Positions 1 to 10,300 of a DNA stretch of 64,000 bases are shown one piece after another. Under the pieces are notes generated by a model. That model ran no database searches. It had not been told where the DNA came from and worked only from the letters and a program-made list of their open reading frames with translations. Every line of letters starts with the position of its first letter. Positions within the stretch are counted from its first letter, which is position 1. The position numbers and the translations under genes are program-made. This DNA is from Halanaerobiaceae bacterium ANBcell28 (GTDB lineage: Bacteria; Bacillota; Halanaerobiia; Halanaerobiales; DTU029). The stretch is taken from NCBI GenBank assembly GCA_037623315.1, contig JBBJJH010000004.1, positions 62,001 through 126,000 on the forward strand. Direction: 5' to 3'.

Positions 1-3000
1 GGGATGGGTACTTGATGGTGATGTAACTATAAGCAATTCAATAGAACATGGATTTGGAGGCACATTAGATCTTGGTGGCCATAAATTTACAATTGAAGGA
101 GATTTTGAGCAAAACACTTTCGGTACTATTAAATCAGATAAAAATGAAGGAACTTTTAAGGTAAAAGGTAATTTACACCATAAAGACGGGACATTTGATT
201 TAGGAAATGAAGGAACTTTAAAAATAGAAGAAAATCTTTATCAATCCGGTGGGACAATGACAATAAATGATGGTAATTTGATAGTAGAAAAAGATTACCG
301 AATTCAAAGTGTTGTAGAAGAAGATGGAGATATTTCATATAACGATAGTAGTGGTATTTTAAGTATGCAGAAAAAAGAAGGACATGTATTAGTTAAAGGA
401 GATTTTGTAACACAATCAAGCAATTTTAGCAATCTAACAGATGGAGTATTAGAACTCAAAAGTGACTTTTATCAAATAGAAAGACGTACAAATAATTTTA
501 ATGCTAGCGGAGATCATAGAGTAATATTTTCAGGAGAGGAAACTCAAAAAATATATTTTGACAATCCTAGAAATTCAAGATTTGCACGCTGTAGCTTTGA
601 TAATAAGAACATAAAATTTTTAACAGGCGTAGGGGGATGGGTACTTGATGGTGATGTAACTATAAGCAATTCAATAGAACATGGATTTGGAGGCACATTA
701 GATCTTGGTGGCCATAAATTTACAATTGAAGGAGATTTTGAGCAAAACACTTTCGGTACTATTAAATCAGATAAAAATGAAGGAACTTTTAAGGTAAAAG
801 GTAATTTACACCATAAAGACGGGACATTTGATTTAGGAAATGAAGGAACTTTAAAAATAGAAGAAAATCTTTATCAATCCGGTGGGACAATGACAATAAA
901 TGATGGTAATTTGATAGTAGAAAAAGATTACCGAATTCAAAGTGTTGTAGAAGAAGATGGAGATATTTCATATAACGATAGTAGTGGTATTTTAAGTATG
1001 CAGAAAAAAGAAGGACATGTATTAGTTAAAGGAGATTTTGTAACACAATCAAGCAATTTTAGCAATCTAACAGATGGAGTATTAGAACTCAAAAGTGACT
1101 TTTATCAAATAGAAAGACGTACAAATAATTTTAATGCTAGCGGAGATCATAGAGTAATATTTTCAGGAGAGGAAACTCAAAAAATATATTTTGACAATCC
1201 TAGAAATTCAAGATTTGCACGCTGTAGCTTTGATAATAAGAACATAAAATTTTTAACAGGCGTAGGGGGATGGGTACTTGATGGTGATGTAACTATAAGC
1301 AATTCAATAGAACATGGATTTGGAGGCACATTAGATCTTGGTGGCCATAAATTTACAATTGAAGGAGATTTTGAGCAAAACACTTTCGGTACTATTAAAT
1401 CAGATAAAAATGAAGGAAATTTTCAGGTAAAAGGTAATTTGCACCATAAAGACGGGACATTTGATTTAGAAAACGAATTAACATTAAAAGTTCAGGAAAA
1501 TCTTTATCAGTCCGGTGGGACAATGACGATAGAAAATGGTAATTTGATAGTAGAAAAAGATTACCGTATTCAAAGTGTTGTAGAAGAGGATGGAGAAATT
1601 TCATATAAAGATAGTAATGGTTATTTAAATATGGAGAAAGAAGACGGAAATGTATTAGTAAAAGGGGATTTTGTAACCCAATCAAGATATAGTCATGATG
1701 GACGTCTAACAAATGGAAAGTTAGAATTAAAAGGAGACTTTTACCAAAGAGAAGGTCGTAGAAATAATTTTTATGCTAGTGATGACCATAGAGTAAAGTT
1801 CTCAGGAGAGGAAACTCAAAAAATACATTTTGATAGTCCTAGAAATTCAAGATTCGAAAGCTGTAGCTTTGATAATAAAAACATAGAGTTTTTAACAGGC
1901 GTAGGGGGATGGGTACTTGATGGTGATGTAACTATAAGCAATTCAATAGAACATGGATTTGGAGGCACATTAGATCTTGGTGGCCATAAATTTACAATTG
2001 AAGGAGATTTTGAGCAAAACACTTTCGGTACTATTAAATCAGATAAAAATGAAGGAAATTTTCAGGTAAAAGGTAATTTGCACCATAAAGACGGGACATT
2101 TGATTTAGAAAACGAATTAACATTAAAAGTTCAGGAAAATCTTTATCAGTCCGGTGGGACAATGACGATAGAAAATGGTAATTTGATAGTAGAAAAAGAT
2201 TACCGTATTCAAAGTGTTGTAGAAGAGGATGGAGAAATTTCATATAAAGATAGTAATGGTTATTTAAATATGGAGAAAGAAGACGGAAATGTATTAGTAA
2301 AAGGGGATTTTGTAACCCAATCAAGATATAGTCATGATGGACGTCTAACAAATGGAAAGTTAGAATTAAAAGGAGACTTTTACCAAAGAGAAGGTCGTAG
2401 AAATAATTTTAATGCTAGCGGAGATCATAGAGTAATATTTTCAGGAGAGGAAACTCAAAAAATATATTTTGACAATCCTAGAAATTCAAGATTTGCACGC
2501 TGTAGCTTTGATAATAAGAACATAAAATTTTTAACAGGCGTAGGGGGATGGGTACTTGATGGTGATGTAACTATAAGCAATTCAATAGAACATGGATTTG
2601 GAGGCACATTAGATCTTGGTGGCCATAAATTTACAATTGAAGGAGATTTTGAGCAAAACACTTTCGGTACTATTAAATCAGATAAAAATGAAGGAAATTT
2701 TCAGGTAAAAGGTAATTTGCACCATAAAGACGGGACATTTGATTTAGAAAACGAATTAACATTAAAAGTTCAGGAAAATCTTTATCAGTCCGGTGGGACA
2801 ATGACGATAGAAAATGGTAATTTGATAGTAGAAAAAGATTACCGTATTCAAAGTGTTGTAGAAGAGGATGGAGAAATTTCATATAAAGATAGTAATGGTT
2901 ATTTAAATATGGAGAAAGAAGACGGAAATGTATTAGTAAAAGGGGATTTTGTAACCCAATCAAGATATAGTCATGATGGACGTCTAACAAATGGAAAGTT

Positions 3001-3183
3001 AGAATTAAAAGGAGACTTTTACCAAAGAGAAGGTCGTAGAAATAATTTTTATGCTAGTGATGACCATAGAGTAAAGTTCTCAGGAGAGGAAACTCAAAAA
3101 ATACATTTTGATAGTCCTAGAAATTCAAGATTCGCGCGCTGTAGCCTTGATAATAAAAACATAGAATTTTTAACAGGCGTAGG
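1..3183 (+). repeat. Five in-frame direct repeats of 633/639 bp
   Basis: Units start at 1, 634, 1267, 1906 and 2545. The first two are 633 bp and appear identical to each other; the next three are 639 bp. A sixth, diverged partial unit runs from 3184 to the stop codon. Lengths are multiples of three, so copy-number changes keep the frame. Two sequence types alternate along the array (see findings). Confidence 0.92.
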
Positions 3184-3811
3184 AGGGTGGAAAGTAGATG
3201 AAGATCTTACTATAGGTAATTCAATAGATCATGGATTTGTAGGTGAATTAAATCTTAATGGTAATACATTTGTAATAGAAGGAGATTTTGAACAAAACAC
3301 TTTAGGTACTATTAAATCTGATAAAAATGAAGGAACGTTTAAGGTAAAGGGTAATTTGCACCATAAAGACGGGACATTTGATTTAGGAAACGAAGGAACA
3401 TTAAGAATAGAGGGGAATCTTTATCAATCAGGCGGGTCAATGACAATAAGTGATGGTAATTTGATAGTAGAAAAAGACTACCGTATTCAAACTAGACTTG
3501 AAGATAATGGCGAGATTTCTTATAGCTATAGTAATGGTTATTTAAATATGCAGGAAGAAGGCGGAAATGTATTAGTAAAAGGGGATTTTGTAACCCAATC
3601 AAGATATAGTCATAATGGCCGTCTAACTAATGGAGTGTTAGAACTGAAAGGAGACTTTTATCAAAAAGAAATAAGTAATTATTCCTCCAGTCGTTATAAT
3701 TTTCTTGCCACAGAAGATCACTTAGTAATATTCACTAGTGATGAAGAACAAAATTATTATTTTGATAATCCAAATCTATCTGCTTTTGCTAATTTTGAAA
3801 TAAGTAATTAA
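2..3811 (+). CDS. Giant tandem-repeat surface protein, 5' end outside window
   Basis: The frame is open from the first bases, so this is the C-terminal part (about 1,270 residues) of a larger protein whose signal peptide lies upstream; the ATG at 257 is internal. It is built of 211- or 213-residue units with boundaries at 1, 634, 1267, 1906, 2545 and 3184, plus a divergent last unit ending FEISN. Within each unit short strand-like segments recur (VKGDFVTQS, LKGDFYQ, IEGDFEQN, VKGNLHHKDG), as expected for a beta-solenoid. There is no cysteine-rich or catalytic motif and no visible C-terminal anchor. I infer a secreted or cell-surface structural or adhesive protein; the function is unknown. Repeats are nearly identical at DNA level, so assembly collapse or expansion is possible. 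Confidence 0.85.
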   Translation, partial: GWVLDGDVTISNSIEHGFGGTLDLGGHKFTIEGDFEQNTFGTIKSDKNEGTFKVKGNLHHKDGTFDLGNEGTLKIEENLYQSGGTMTINDGNLIVEKDYRIQSVVEEDGDISYNDSSGILSMQKKEGHVLVKGDFVTQSSNFSNLTDGVLELKSDFYQIERRTNNFNASGDHRVIFSGEETQKIYFDNPRNSRFARCSFDNKNIKFLTGVGGWVLDGDVTISNSIEHGFGGTLDLGGHKFTIEGDFEQNTFGTIKSDKNEGTFKVKGNLHHKDGTFDLGNEGTLKIEENLYQSGGTMTINDGNLIVEKDYRIQSVVEEDGDISYNDSSGILSMQKKEGHVLVKGDFVTQSSNFSNLTDGVLELKSDFYQIERRTNNFNASGDHRVIFSGEETQKIYFDNPRNSRFARCSFDNKNIKFLTGVGGWVLDGDVTISNSIEHGFGGTLDLGGHKFTIEGDFEQNTFGTIKSDKNEGNFQVKGNLHHKDGTFDLENELTLKVQENLYQSGGTMTIENGNLIVEKDYRIQSVVEEDGEISYKDSNGYLNMEKEDGNVLVKGDFVTQSRYSHDGRLTNGKLELKGDFYQREGRRNNFYASDDHRVKFSGEETQKIHFDSPRNSRFESCSFDNKNIEFLTGVGGWVLDGDVTISNSIEHGFGGTLDLGGHKFTIEGDFEQNTFGTIKSDKNEGNFQVKGNLHHKDGTFDLENELTLKVQENLYQSGGTMTIENGNLIVEKDYRIQSVVEEDGEISYKDSNGYLNMEKEDGNVLVKGDFVTQSRYSHDGRLTNGKLELKGDFYQREGRRNNFNASGDHRVIFSGEETQKIYFDNPRNSRFARCSFDNKNIKFLTGVGGWVLDGDVTISNSIEHGFGGTLDLGGHKFTIEGDFEQNTFGTIKSDKNEGNFQVKGNLHHKDGTFDLENELTLKVQENLYQSGGTMTIENGNLIVEKDYRIQSVVEEDGEISYKDSNGYLNMEKEDGNVLVKGDFVTQSRYSHDGRLTNGKLELKGDFYQREGRRNNFYASDDHRVKFSGEETQKIHFDSPRNSRFARCSLDNKNIEFLTGVGGWKVDEDLTIGNSIDHGFVGELNLNGNTFVIEGDFEQNTLGTIKSDKNEGTFKVKGNLHHKDGTFDLGNEGTLRIEGNLYQSGGSMTISDGNLIVEKDYRIQTRLEDNGEISYSYSNGYLNMQEEGGNVLVKGDFVTQSRYSHNGRLTNGVLELKGDFYQKEISNYSSSRYNFLATEDHLVIFTSDEEQNYYFDNPNLSAFANFEISN

Positions 3812-3841
3812 TAATTATCAAGTGAAAAACAAGATATAACA

Positions 3842-3877
3842 GCAAAACGCTTTCAGAAATGAAGGCGTTTTGCTTTG
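3842..3877 (+). terminator. Terminator of the repeat-protein gene
   Basis: The arms GCAAAACGC (3842-3850) and GCGTTTTGC (3865-3873) pair, and tttc/gaag extends the stem to 13 bp with one G-T pair and a 6-nt loop. Only a short T-rich stretch follows. It lies about 30 bp after the stop codon at 3811. Confidence 0.75.
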
Positions 3878-3903
3878 CATTAAACTCATTCTTTTGGTAT
3901 AAT
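3875..3903 (+). promoter_or_regulatory. Promoter of mltG-trmR-trhP operon
   Basis: TTGCAT at 3875-3880 and TATAAT at 3898-3903 are separated by 17 bp, with TGG just before the -10 box (extended -10). The promoter abuts the preceding terminator. AGGAG at 3921-3925 then serves the GTG start at 3934. Confidence 0.75.
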
Positions 3904-3933
3904 TAGTCTATCAATATATAAGGAGAAATAAAT

Positions 3934-4959
3934 GTGAAAAACTCTAAAAAAGCAGGTATAATATTTCTAATAATGGTTTTCGTTCTAGCTTTATCATTTA
4001 AGTATATCTATCTTTCAGGACCAGTAAGTACAGTAATGAGTACATCTAATTATAGGACAATTACTATAAGACCAGGGACTTCTGGTAGGCAAATAGCCAG
4101 TATATTATATGATAATGGCTTGATTAGGTCAGAGAGATTATTTTACTTATTACTTAGATTGGAAAGCGAAAGCCTAAAGGCTGGAACATATGATATAAAT
4201 AAAAATAATACTATGCATGAGATATTAGATATTCTTGTAAGTGGTAAAGTAGCTACTTTTCGTATTACCATACCCGAAGGATATACAGTTGAAGAAATTA
4301 GTGAACGCTTTGCTTTATTAACACCATATTCTAAAGAAGATTTTTTGCAAGCTGCAAATAGAGATATGGGCCGTAATTATTTAAAAGAAAGTAATCTTCC
4401 AAGGAAATATCTTCTAGAAGGTTTTCTATATCCTAATACTTATATTTTTCCTAGAGAATTTACACCTGAGCAAATATTTGAAAGTATCTTAGTTCAATTT
4501 GAAAATCGTTGGTTAGAGAGATTAAAAGAAAATGAAAATGATGATAATATTTATAATAGAGCAAGAGAACTTACTCCTTTTGAAATTCTAACAATTGCAT
4601 CTATGATAGAAAAAGAGGCAAAGTTTGATAGTGAAAAACCCTTAGTTGCTGCTGTAATATATAATCGTTTGGAGCAAAACATCTTATTACAATTAGATGC
4701 TACTGTTCAATATGCTCTAGAAGCAAGAAAAAGCAGATTGTTTTATAGAGATTTAGAAGTTGATTCTTTATATAATACTTATCGTCATTCTGGTCTTCCT
4801 CCTGGCCCGATAGCAAATCCAGGAAGTAGCTCCATAGAAGCCGCATTAAATCCAGCAGATGAAGAATATCTATTTTATTTTGCTACAAGTGATGGGAGTC
4901 ATGTTTTCACTCATTCATATTCTGAACACTTAAGATTACTAAATGAGATGAGGGATTAG
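3934..4959 (+). CDS. mltG: Endolytic murein transglycosylase MltG (YceG-like)
   Basis: 341 residues starting at GTG 3934, with AGGAG 8 nt upstream. One N-terminal membrane segment (about residues 9-28) is followed by a LysM-like region and the YceG catalytic domain. ASMIEKEA contains E226, matching the catalytic Glu of E. coli MltG; RPGTSGRQIASIL and the C-terminal NPADEEYLFYFA stretch are also family features. The enzyme cleaves nascent glycan strands at the outer face of the cytoplasmic membrane. The gene order mltG-trmR-trhP matches B. subtilis yrrL-yrrM-yrrN/O, supporting orthology. Confidence 0.93.
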   Translation: MKNSKKAGIIFLIMVFVLALSFKYIYLSGPVSTVMSTSNYRTITIRPGTSGRQIASILYDNGLIRSERLFYLLLRLESESLKAGTYDINKNNTMHEILDILVSGKVATFRITIPEGYTVEEISERFALLTPYSKEDFLQAANRDMGRNYLKESNLPRKYLLEGFLYPNTYIFPREFTPEQIFESILVQFENRWLERLKENENDDNIYNRARELTPFEILTIASMIEKEAKFDSEKPLVAAVIYNRLEQNILLQLDATVQYALEARKSRLFYRDLEVDSLYNTYRHSGLPPGPIANPGSSSIEAALNPADEEYLFYFATSDGSHVFTHSYSEHLRLLNEMRD

Positions 4960-4961
4960 GA

Positions 4962-5582
4962 ATGAATGATACTGGTTTTTTTATACCTAAAGAAGTAGAA
5001 GAAGAATTAATAAAATTAGAAGAAAAGGCAAGAATAGAACATATACCAATAATCCAGCCAGAAGTAGCACAGTTCTTGAAAGTAATGATCAAGATAAAAA
5101 AACCTTTAAGGATACTGGAAGTAGGAACAGCTATTGGTTATTCAACTACCTGTATGGCATATGCTGCAGGAAAAGATGTAGAAATAGTAACTGTTGAAAT
5201 AGATGAAGATATGGCTGAAAGAGCAGCCAAAAACTTTCTTAAATTAGGAGTTAGTGAGCAGATTAATTTAAAAATAGGCGATGCTTTAAAAGTACTACCA
5301 TGTTTAAGAAGAGAGTTTGACTTTGTTTTTATAGATGCCGCTAAGGGCCAGTATCTAAATTACTTAGAAATGATTTTAGAAATATTATCTCAAGATGGTA
5401 TGATTATAGCTGATAATGTATTATATAAAGGCTATGTTGCAAATAAAAGATCTCTAAAACGAAAAAACATAACAATGGTAAGAAGATTAGAAGAGTATAT
5501 AGAAGTAGTTAGTGATCATCCTATCTTAGAAAGCAGTGTATTGGAACTAGGAGACGGTCTGGCGATTAGTGTAAGGAGGTAG
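4962..5582 (+). CDS. trmR: tRNA 5-hydroxyuridine(34) methyltransferase TrmR-like
   Basis: 206-residue SAM-dependent O-methyltransferase of the catechol-O-methyltransferase-like family. Motif I LEVGTAIGYS begins at residue 52, and the acidic metal/substrate motif IDAAKGQ at 124, followed by ADNVLYKG. It starts 2 nt after mltG ends and lies 5 nt before the U32-family gene. That neighbourhood equals B. subtilis yrrM (trmR), whose product methylates ho5U34 of tRNA to mo5U. Assignment to tRNA rather than a small molecule rests on this context and is inferred. Confidence 0.85.
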   Translation: MNDTGFFIPKEVEEELIKLEEKARIEHIPIIQPEVAQFLKVMIKIKKPLRILEVGTAIGYSTTCMAYAAGKDVEIVTVEIDEDMAERAAKNFLKLGVSEQINLKIGDALKVLPCLRREFDFVFIDAAKGQYLNYLEMILEILSQDGMIIADNVLYKGYVANKRSLKRKNITMVRRLEEYIEVVSDHPILESSVLELGDGLAISVRR

Positions 5583-5587
5583 CAAGT

Positions 5588-6862
5588 GTGAATACAAATA
5601 AAGTGGAATTATTAGCACCAGCAGGTAATTTAGAAAAACTTAAATTGGCTATAATTTATGGGGCAGATGCTGTTTATTGTGGGGGACATAATTATGGCTT
5701 GCGACAGGGTGCAGATAATTTCACCATAGACGAACTAAAAGAAGCTGTTGAATTTGTCCATAAAAATGATGCAAAAATATATATAACTGTAAATATGATA
5801 CCTCATAATGAAGACTTGATTGGTTTAGCTGATTATTTACATGAATTATCAGAGCTTGGAGTAGATGCATTAATTGTTTCTGATCCAGGTGTTATATCTA
5901 TTTTAAAAGAAGAAAATATTGATATACCTATACATTTGAGTACACAAGCAAATGCAGTTAATTGGGCTAGTGTTCGCTTCTGGAAAGGACAGGGAGTTGA
6001 ACGAGTAATATTAGCAAGAGAACTGGGAAAAGAAGAAATAATTGAAATAAAGGCTAAGACAGATATAGAGTTAGAAATGTTTATACATGGAGCTATGTGT
6101 ATATCATATTCAGGACGCTGTCTACTAAGTAATTATATGGCATCAAGAGATGCCAATAGAGGAGCATGTGCTCATTCCTGTCGTTGGAAATATCAGCTTG
6201 TAGAAGAACAAAGACCAGGTGAATATTATCCAGTATTTGAAGATGAACAAGGAACTCATATTATGAATTCCAAGGACTTATGTCTAATTAAATACATAGC
6301 GGAGATCATAGAGACCGGTGTTAGTAGTCTGAAGATAGAAGGAAGAATGAAAAGTTTACATTATGCTGCAACAGTAACATCTACTTATCGAAAAGCAATA
6401 GATGAATATTATAAAGACCCAGAGAATTATCAATACAATGAAGAGTGGTTTAAAGATTTAAGAAAAGTAAGTCATAGAGGATACACTACAGGTTTCTTTC
6501 ATGATAAACCAGGAGAGAATGAGCATAATTATGGTTCATCTGCCTACCAACGTGAATATGATTTTATGGGATTTGTTAAAGACTTTATTCCTGCTTCAAA
6601 AGATAGCAAAGATCACTCAATATTAGGTGAAGCTCTGGTAGAAGTAAGGCATAAATTTTTCAAGGGAGATAAAGTAGAGATTATGGGTTATGATATAGAA
6701 TCCTTTGACAATAAGGTAGAATATATTATAAATGAAGAGGGAGAATATGTAGATGATGCTCCTCATCCTAAAGAATTAATACGTATACCAGTTAGCAAGG
6801 AAGTAAAACCTTATTATATAATTCGAAGGGAGAAAGAGGATCATGATAAAGCCAGCAGCTAA
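5588..6862 (+). CDS. trhP: Peptidase U32-family tRNA uridine 34 hydroxylase TrhP
   Basis: 424 residues from GTG 5588, with GGAGG just upstream. ELLAPAGNLEKL at the N terminus and the U32 signature FIHGAMCISYSGRCLLS (C171 and C178 among the conserved cysteines, likely ligands of an iron-sulfur cluster) identify the family. B. subtilis and E. coli homologues act in prephenate-dependent 5-hydroxylation of tRNA U34, the step before TrmR. A single trhP gene is present, where B. subtilis has two subunits (YrrN and YrrO). A protease role is not supported. The gene overlaps the next one by 20 bp. Confidence 0.88.
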   Translation: MNTNKVELLAPAGNLEKLKLAIIYGADAVYCGGHNYGLRQGADNFTIDELKEAVEFVHKNDAKIYITVNMIPHNEDLIGLADYLHELSELGVDALIVSDPGVISILKEENIDIPIHLSTQANAVNWASVRFWKGQGVERVILARELGKEEIIEIKAKTDIELEMFIHGAMCISYSGRCLLSNYMASRDANRGACAHSCRWKYQLVEEQRPGEYYPVFEDEQGTHIMNSKDLCLIKYIAEIIETGVSSLKIEGRMKSLHYAATVTSTYRKAIDEYYKDPENYQYNEEWFKDLRKVSHRGYTTGFFHDKPGENEHNYGSSAYQREYDFMGFVKDFIPASKDSKDHSILGEALVEVRHKFFKGDKVEIMGYDIESFDNKVEYIINEEGEYVDDAPHPKELIRIPVSKEVKPYYIIRREKEDHDKASS

Positions 6863-7070
6863 AGAAACCATACGTATGAAAATTAGAGTACCTAGAGAAG
6901 AAATAGTCTTTATAGATATGATTTTTAAAGCATCTAAAGGTATAGCTTTAATTACAGTTGATGATTTGAAAGATGGGACTTTATATATAGATATGACTGA
7001 AGGAACAAAGCCTGATGTTATGGGAATTCTTGAAGATTTACAGCAAAGATTCCCCTTAGAAATTCTTTGA
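6843..7070 (+). CDS. DUF4911-like small protein
   Basis: 75 residues, starting inside the 3' end of trhP (20-bp overlap) with GGGAGAAAGAGG immediately upstream. The length and pattern (MKIRVPREEIVFIDMIFKA, then an acidic middle and a hydrophobic end) resemble the DUF4911 family found next to U32 peptidases in Clostridia. No function is known. Translational coupling to trhP suggests a part in the same tRNA modification pathway; this is inference. Confidence 0.75.
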   Translation: MIKPAAKETIRMKIRVPREEIVFIDMIFKASKGIALITVDDLKDGTLYIDMTEGTKPDVMGILEDLQQRFPLEIL

Positions 7071-7113
7071 TTGATTTTCTTATGGAAATATTTGAATACT
7101 GATAGATATTAAG

Positions 7114-7143
7114 CCTATATCAATTTCGATATAGGTTTTTTTA
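7114..7143 (+). terminator. Terminator of mltG operon
   Basis: CCTATATC (7114-7121) pairs with GATATAGG (7128-7135), followed by seven T residues. It lies 44 bp after the DUF4911 stop codon. Confidence 0.8.
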
Positions 7144-7172
7144 TTGAAATTTTTTCCAAAATAGTGTATAAT
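7144..7172 (+). promoter_or_regulatory. Promoter of the dockerin/GH26-like gene
   Basis: TTGAAA (7144-7149) and TATAAT (7167-7172) with 17-bp spacing. The predicted transcript would carry a leader of about 145 nt before the ATG at 7324, in which I recognise no known riboswitch. Confidence 0.7.
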
Positions 7173-7323
7173 ATAAACTATGAATTTTTTTCCGCGCGAG
7201 GAATTATTTACTAAACTACATCGAGAAGATTGTATAGAGAGGAGATGATCTTTAAAGATAAATAATTGGGATAACAATTCATAAAACTATTGTTTAAAAA
7301 TATTAATAAGAGGAGAAAATATC

Positions 7324-10300
7324 ATGAAAAAATTTCTATTAACGATTCTATTATTATTTATGTTTTTTATAATATCCGCTCAAATTACGATAGCTGATGA
7401 TTTTATATATGGTGATTTGGATAATAACGGTCTAGTGGATACTATTGATCTTGTAATTTTACACAGATATATAACTGGTATTATTGATGAATTTTCAGCT
7501 CTATATGAAGCAGCTGATTTAGATGGTGATTCAATAATTACCAGTATGGACGCAGTGCTGTTAGAACGTTATATAATGGGAATGATAGATGTTTTTCCTG
7601 TTGAAGTAGAAGATGAAGAGAATTTGATAGTTTATCCAGTAACACCTAATGCTTCTTCTGAAGCAAAGGCTCTTTTGAATTTTCACTATTCAATATTAGG
7701 AGAAAAAATGTTAACTGGACAGATGGAATCAGGAACAATAGATTGGGGACCTGATTCAGAGATGGATTATATTTTCGCAAATACAGGTGTATTACCATCA
7801 ATCCGAGGCCTTGATTTCGTTTATAAATTTGATAATCATAATGTAGTACAGAGAGCAATTGAATGGTGGGATGATGGAGGAATTCCTAGTATAATTTGGC
7901 ACTGGGGTGTTCCTACGATAGGTGAAGGTTATGAAACTAGTCTTGAATCATTTGATATTGAGCTAGCTTTGACTCCTGGAACTTATGAAAATCAGTATAT
8001 GATGGATGATCTTGAAAGGATAGCGGATCATCTTGAAGCAATAATGGATGCGAATGTACCAATTCTTTGGCAACCTTTACATGAAGTGAATGGGAATAAG
8101 TTCTGGTGGAGTAAAGGAGGTTCAGAATTAGCAATAGAATTATGGCAATTTATTTTTGAATATTTAGTTTATGAAAGAGATTTAAATAATTTAATCTGGA
8201 CATACTCTTTTGCGGATTATCCAGAAGAAGAATGGTTTCCAGGTGATGAATATGTTGATATTATTTCTGTAACTAGTAATTTACAAGGAAAGTTACCAGC
8301 AAATGAAATGTACTTCAATGCTTTAGAGATTGTAGATACTGATATACCAGTAATTTATCGAAGTAATACTATGCCTGATCCAGAAGCTAATTTTGAAGAA
8401 GGTATGACATGGATAGGTTTTAAAAACTGGCATTCAGATTACTTATATGAGCAATCTATAGAACATATAAAATATGTATATCATCATGATCTAACAATAA
8501 ATCTTTACGATTTACCCAATATAATTGATTATATTGATGAAGATGATAAAGAACAATATAATATAGATATAGTAATAGGAGGAGTCTTAAGAGAAGAACA
8601 TTCTAATTTATTTACAGTTACATATGACGAAAATACTATAACATTTGAAGAAAAGGATTTTACAAATGGAGAGTTAAGCAAAAGTTTATATTATTTAGAT
8701 GGGGAAGTACAGTTTGACTTATCTGTAAATAATGATATTCTTGATGAAGGATATTATATACTTGAAAATGAAAGTATTATAGTTAATGAGGAACAAAGTG
8801 TTATTTTCAAAGTAGAATATCGAGAGCCTTATAAAGTGTCGGGACAAGTTATAGATATTTATAATGAAGCAATTGAAAATGCGATTGTTTTCTTTGATGG
8901 AGATAAGTATATAAAAACAGACGAAGAAGGGTTCTGGGAAAAGAGTGGTTTGACTGGTTCGGTTATTATAAGTGTTGAGAATGAAGGGTATAGCTTTAGT
9001 CCAGGTTCAATAGTCGTGAATTCTCCTACTAATGATTTATTGTTTGTAGGTAATGAGCTTAAAGATGGATATGAAGGCATAGTTCATCATGACAATGTAA
9101 TAAGTTTAACTTTAGCTGATGCTGATAATATAAGCGAACTTACCTTTGATCGAAATAGAATTATATTCAAAGAAACAAGTGAATTGGTAGAAAGTTTAAA
9201 TATCGGAAATGTAATATTATCTGAACATTCTAGTCCTGGGGCTGAATATGGTCTATTAAAAAGAATTACTGCTATCTCTGATGATGGTAAAACTATTTAT
9301 GTTGAATCTGCTACATTAGAAGATGTTATTAAGGAAGGCAGTATTTCAATTACTGAAATAATAAGTCAAGATGAAATTATAAATAATTTAAGACTTTCCT
9401 CAGGTGTTGAATTAATGGGGGCTATGCAAGAAAATGAAGAAAATCCTTTTATAAAAAGATTAAGCGATGCTGTTACTATTGAGGGATATTTGAATATTTA
9501 TGCTGATGCTGTTATTGCCTTAGATTTAAGATATAGAAGATTCATTAATACGCCCAGAAGTTTAGAAGAATTTGAATTAAAATTTCAAACAGGAATAGAA
9601 ACTGGAAAAAGTCTAACAGTTACAGATGGTGAGACTTGGGAAGGTGAAACTGAAATAGCTAGGATTATTGGTAACCCTATCCCAATATATCCTCCAGTGT
9701 TTTTTCAACCTGAAATAATTCTTGTTGCCGGAGCAACAGGGGAAGTAAGTGCAGAACTTACAGCAAGTGTAAGTTATGGTAGAGGATATGAAGTCGGAGT
9801 CAGATATAATCGAAATCAGGGATGGGAAAGGTTTGAAAATGAGATTGGTGATGGATTTAATTTGGAAAAACCAACTTTAACAGGGGAGGTATCTGCTAGT
9901 ATATATGCAGGACCAAGACTTATGGGACGTGTAGGGTTACTTTGTACTTTGGAATTAGGTCTTGGAGTAGACACTTTTGCAACTGTTTATGCAAATGGAG
10001 AAGTTGAAGTATTTCCTGAATGGAAATGGCTATATAATATTGATATGTATTTAGAAAGTAGTATTTATGCTAATCTTCAATTATTTCGACTAGCAAATCT
10101 TGTAGAGTATGAAGGTCCTAGCAATGAATTTTTCCGAACTAGTTTAGCATATGGCGCTTCTGGCAAAGTAACTGATGAAGAAGGTAAGGGTTTAGAAGGT
10201 GTTGAAATAAGATTTGATGGGGGACATTCCAGTGTTTTTACAAATAGTGATGGTTACTGGTATAAACATCTTTTAAATGGTACGGTAGAAGTTGAAGCAA

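Noticed and set aside
156-2990. Antisense open frames of 60-105 codons repeated across the surface-protein gene
   Set aside because: They recur with exactly the repeat period, have no ribosome-binding site and lie opposite a clear coding frame; they are shadows.
1-3183. Repeat array considered as CRISPR
   Set aside because: Units are 633/639 bp, coding and spacerless; no cas genes.
7180-7248. 22-codon open frame starting at the predicted +1 of the GH26 gene
   Set aside because: No ribosome-binding site and no family resemblance; could only be leaderless and is probably chance.
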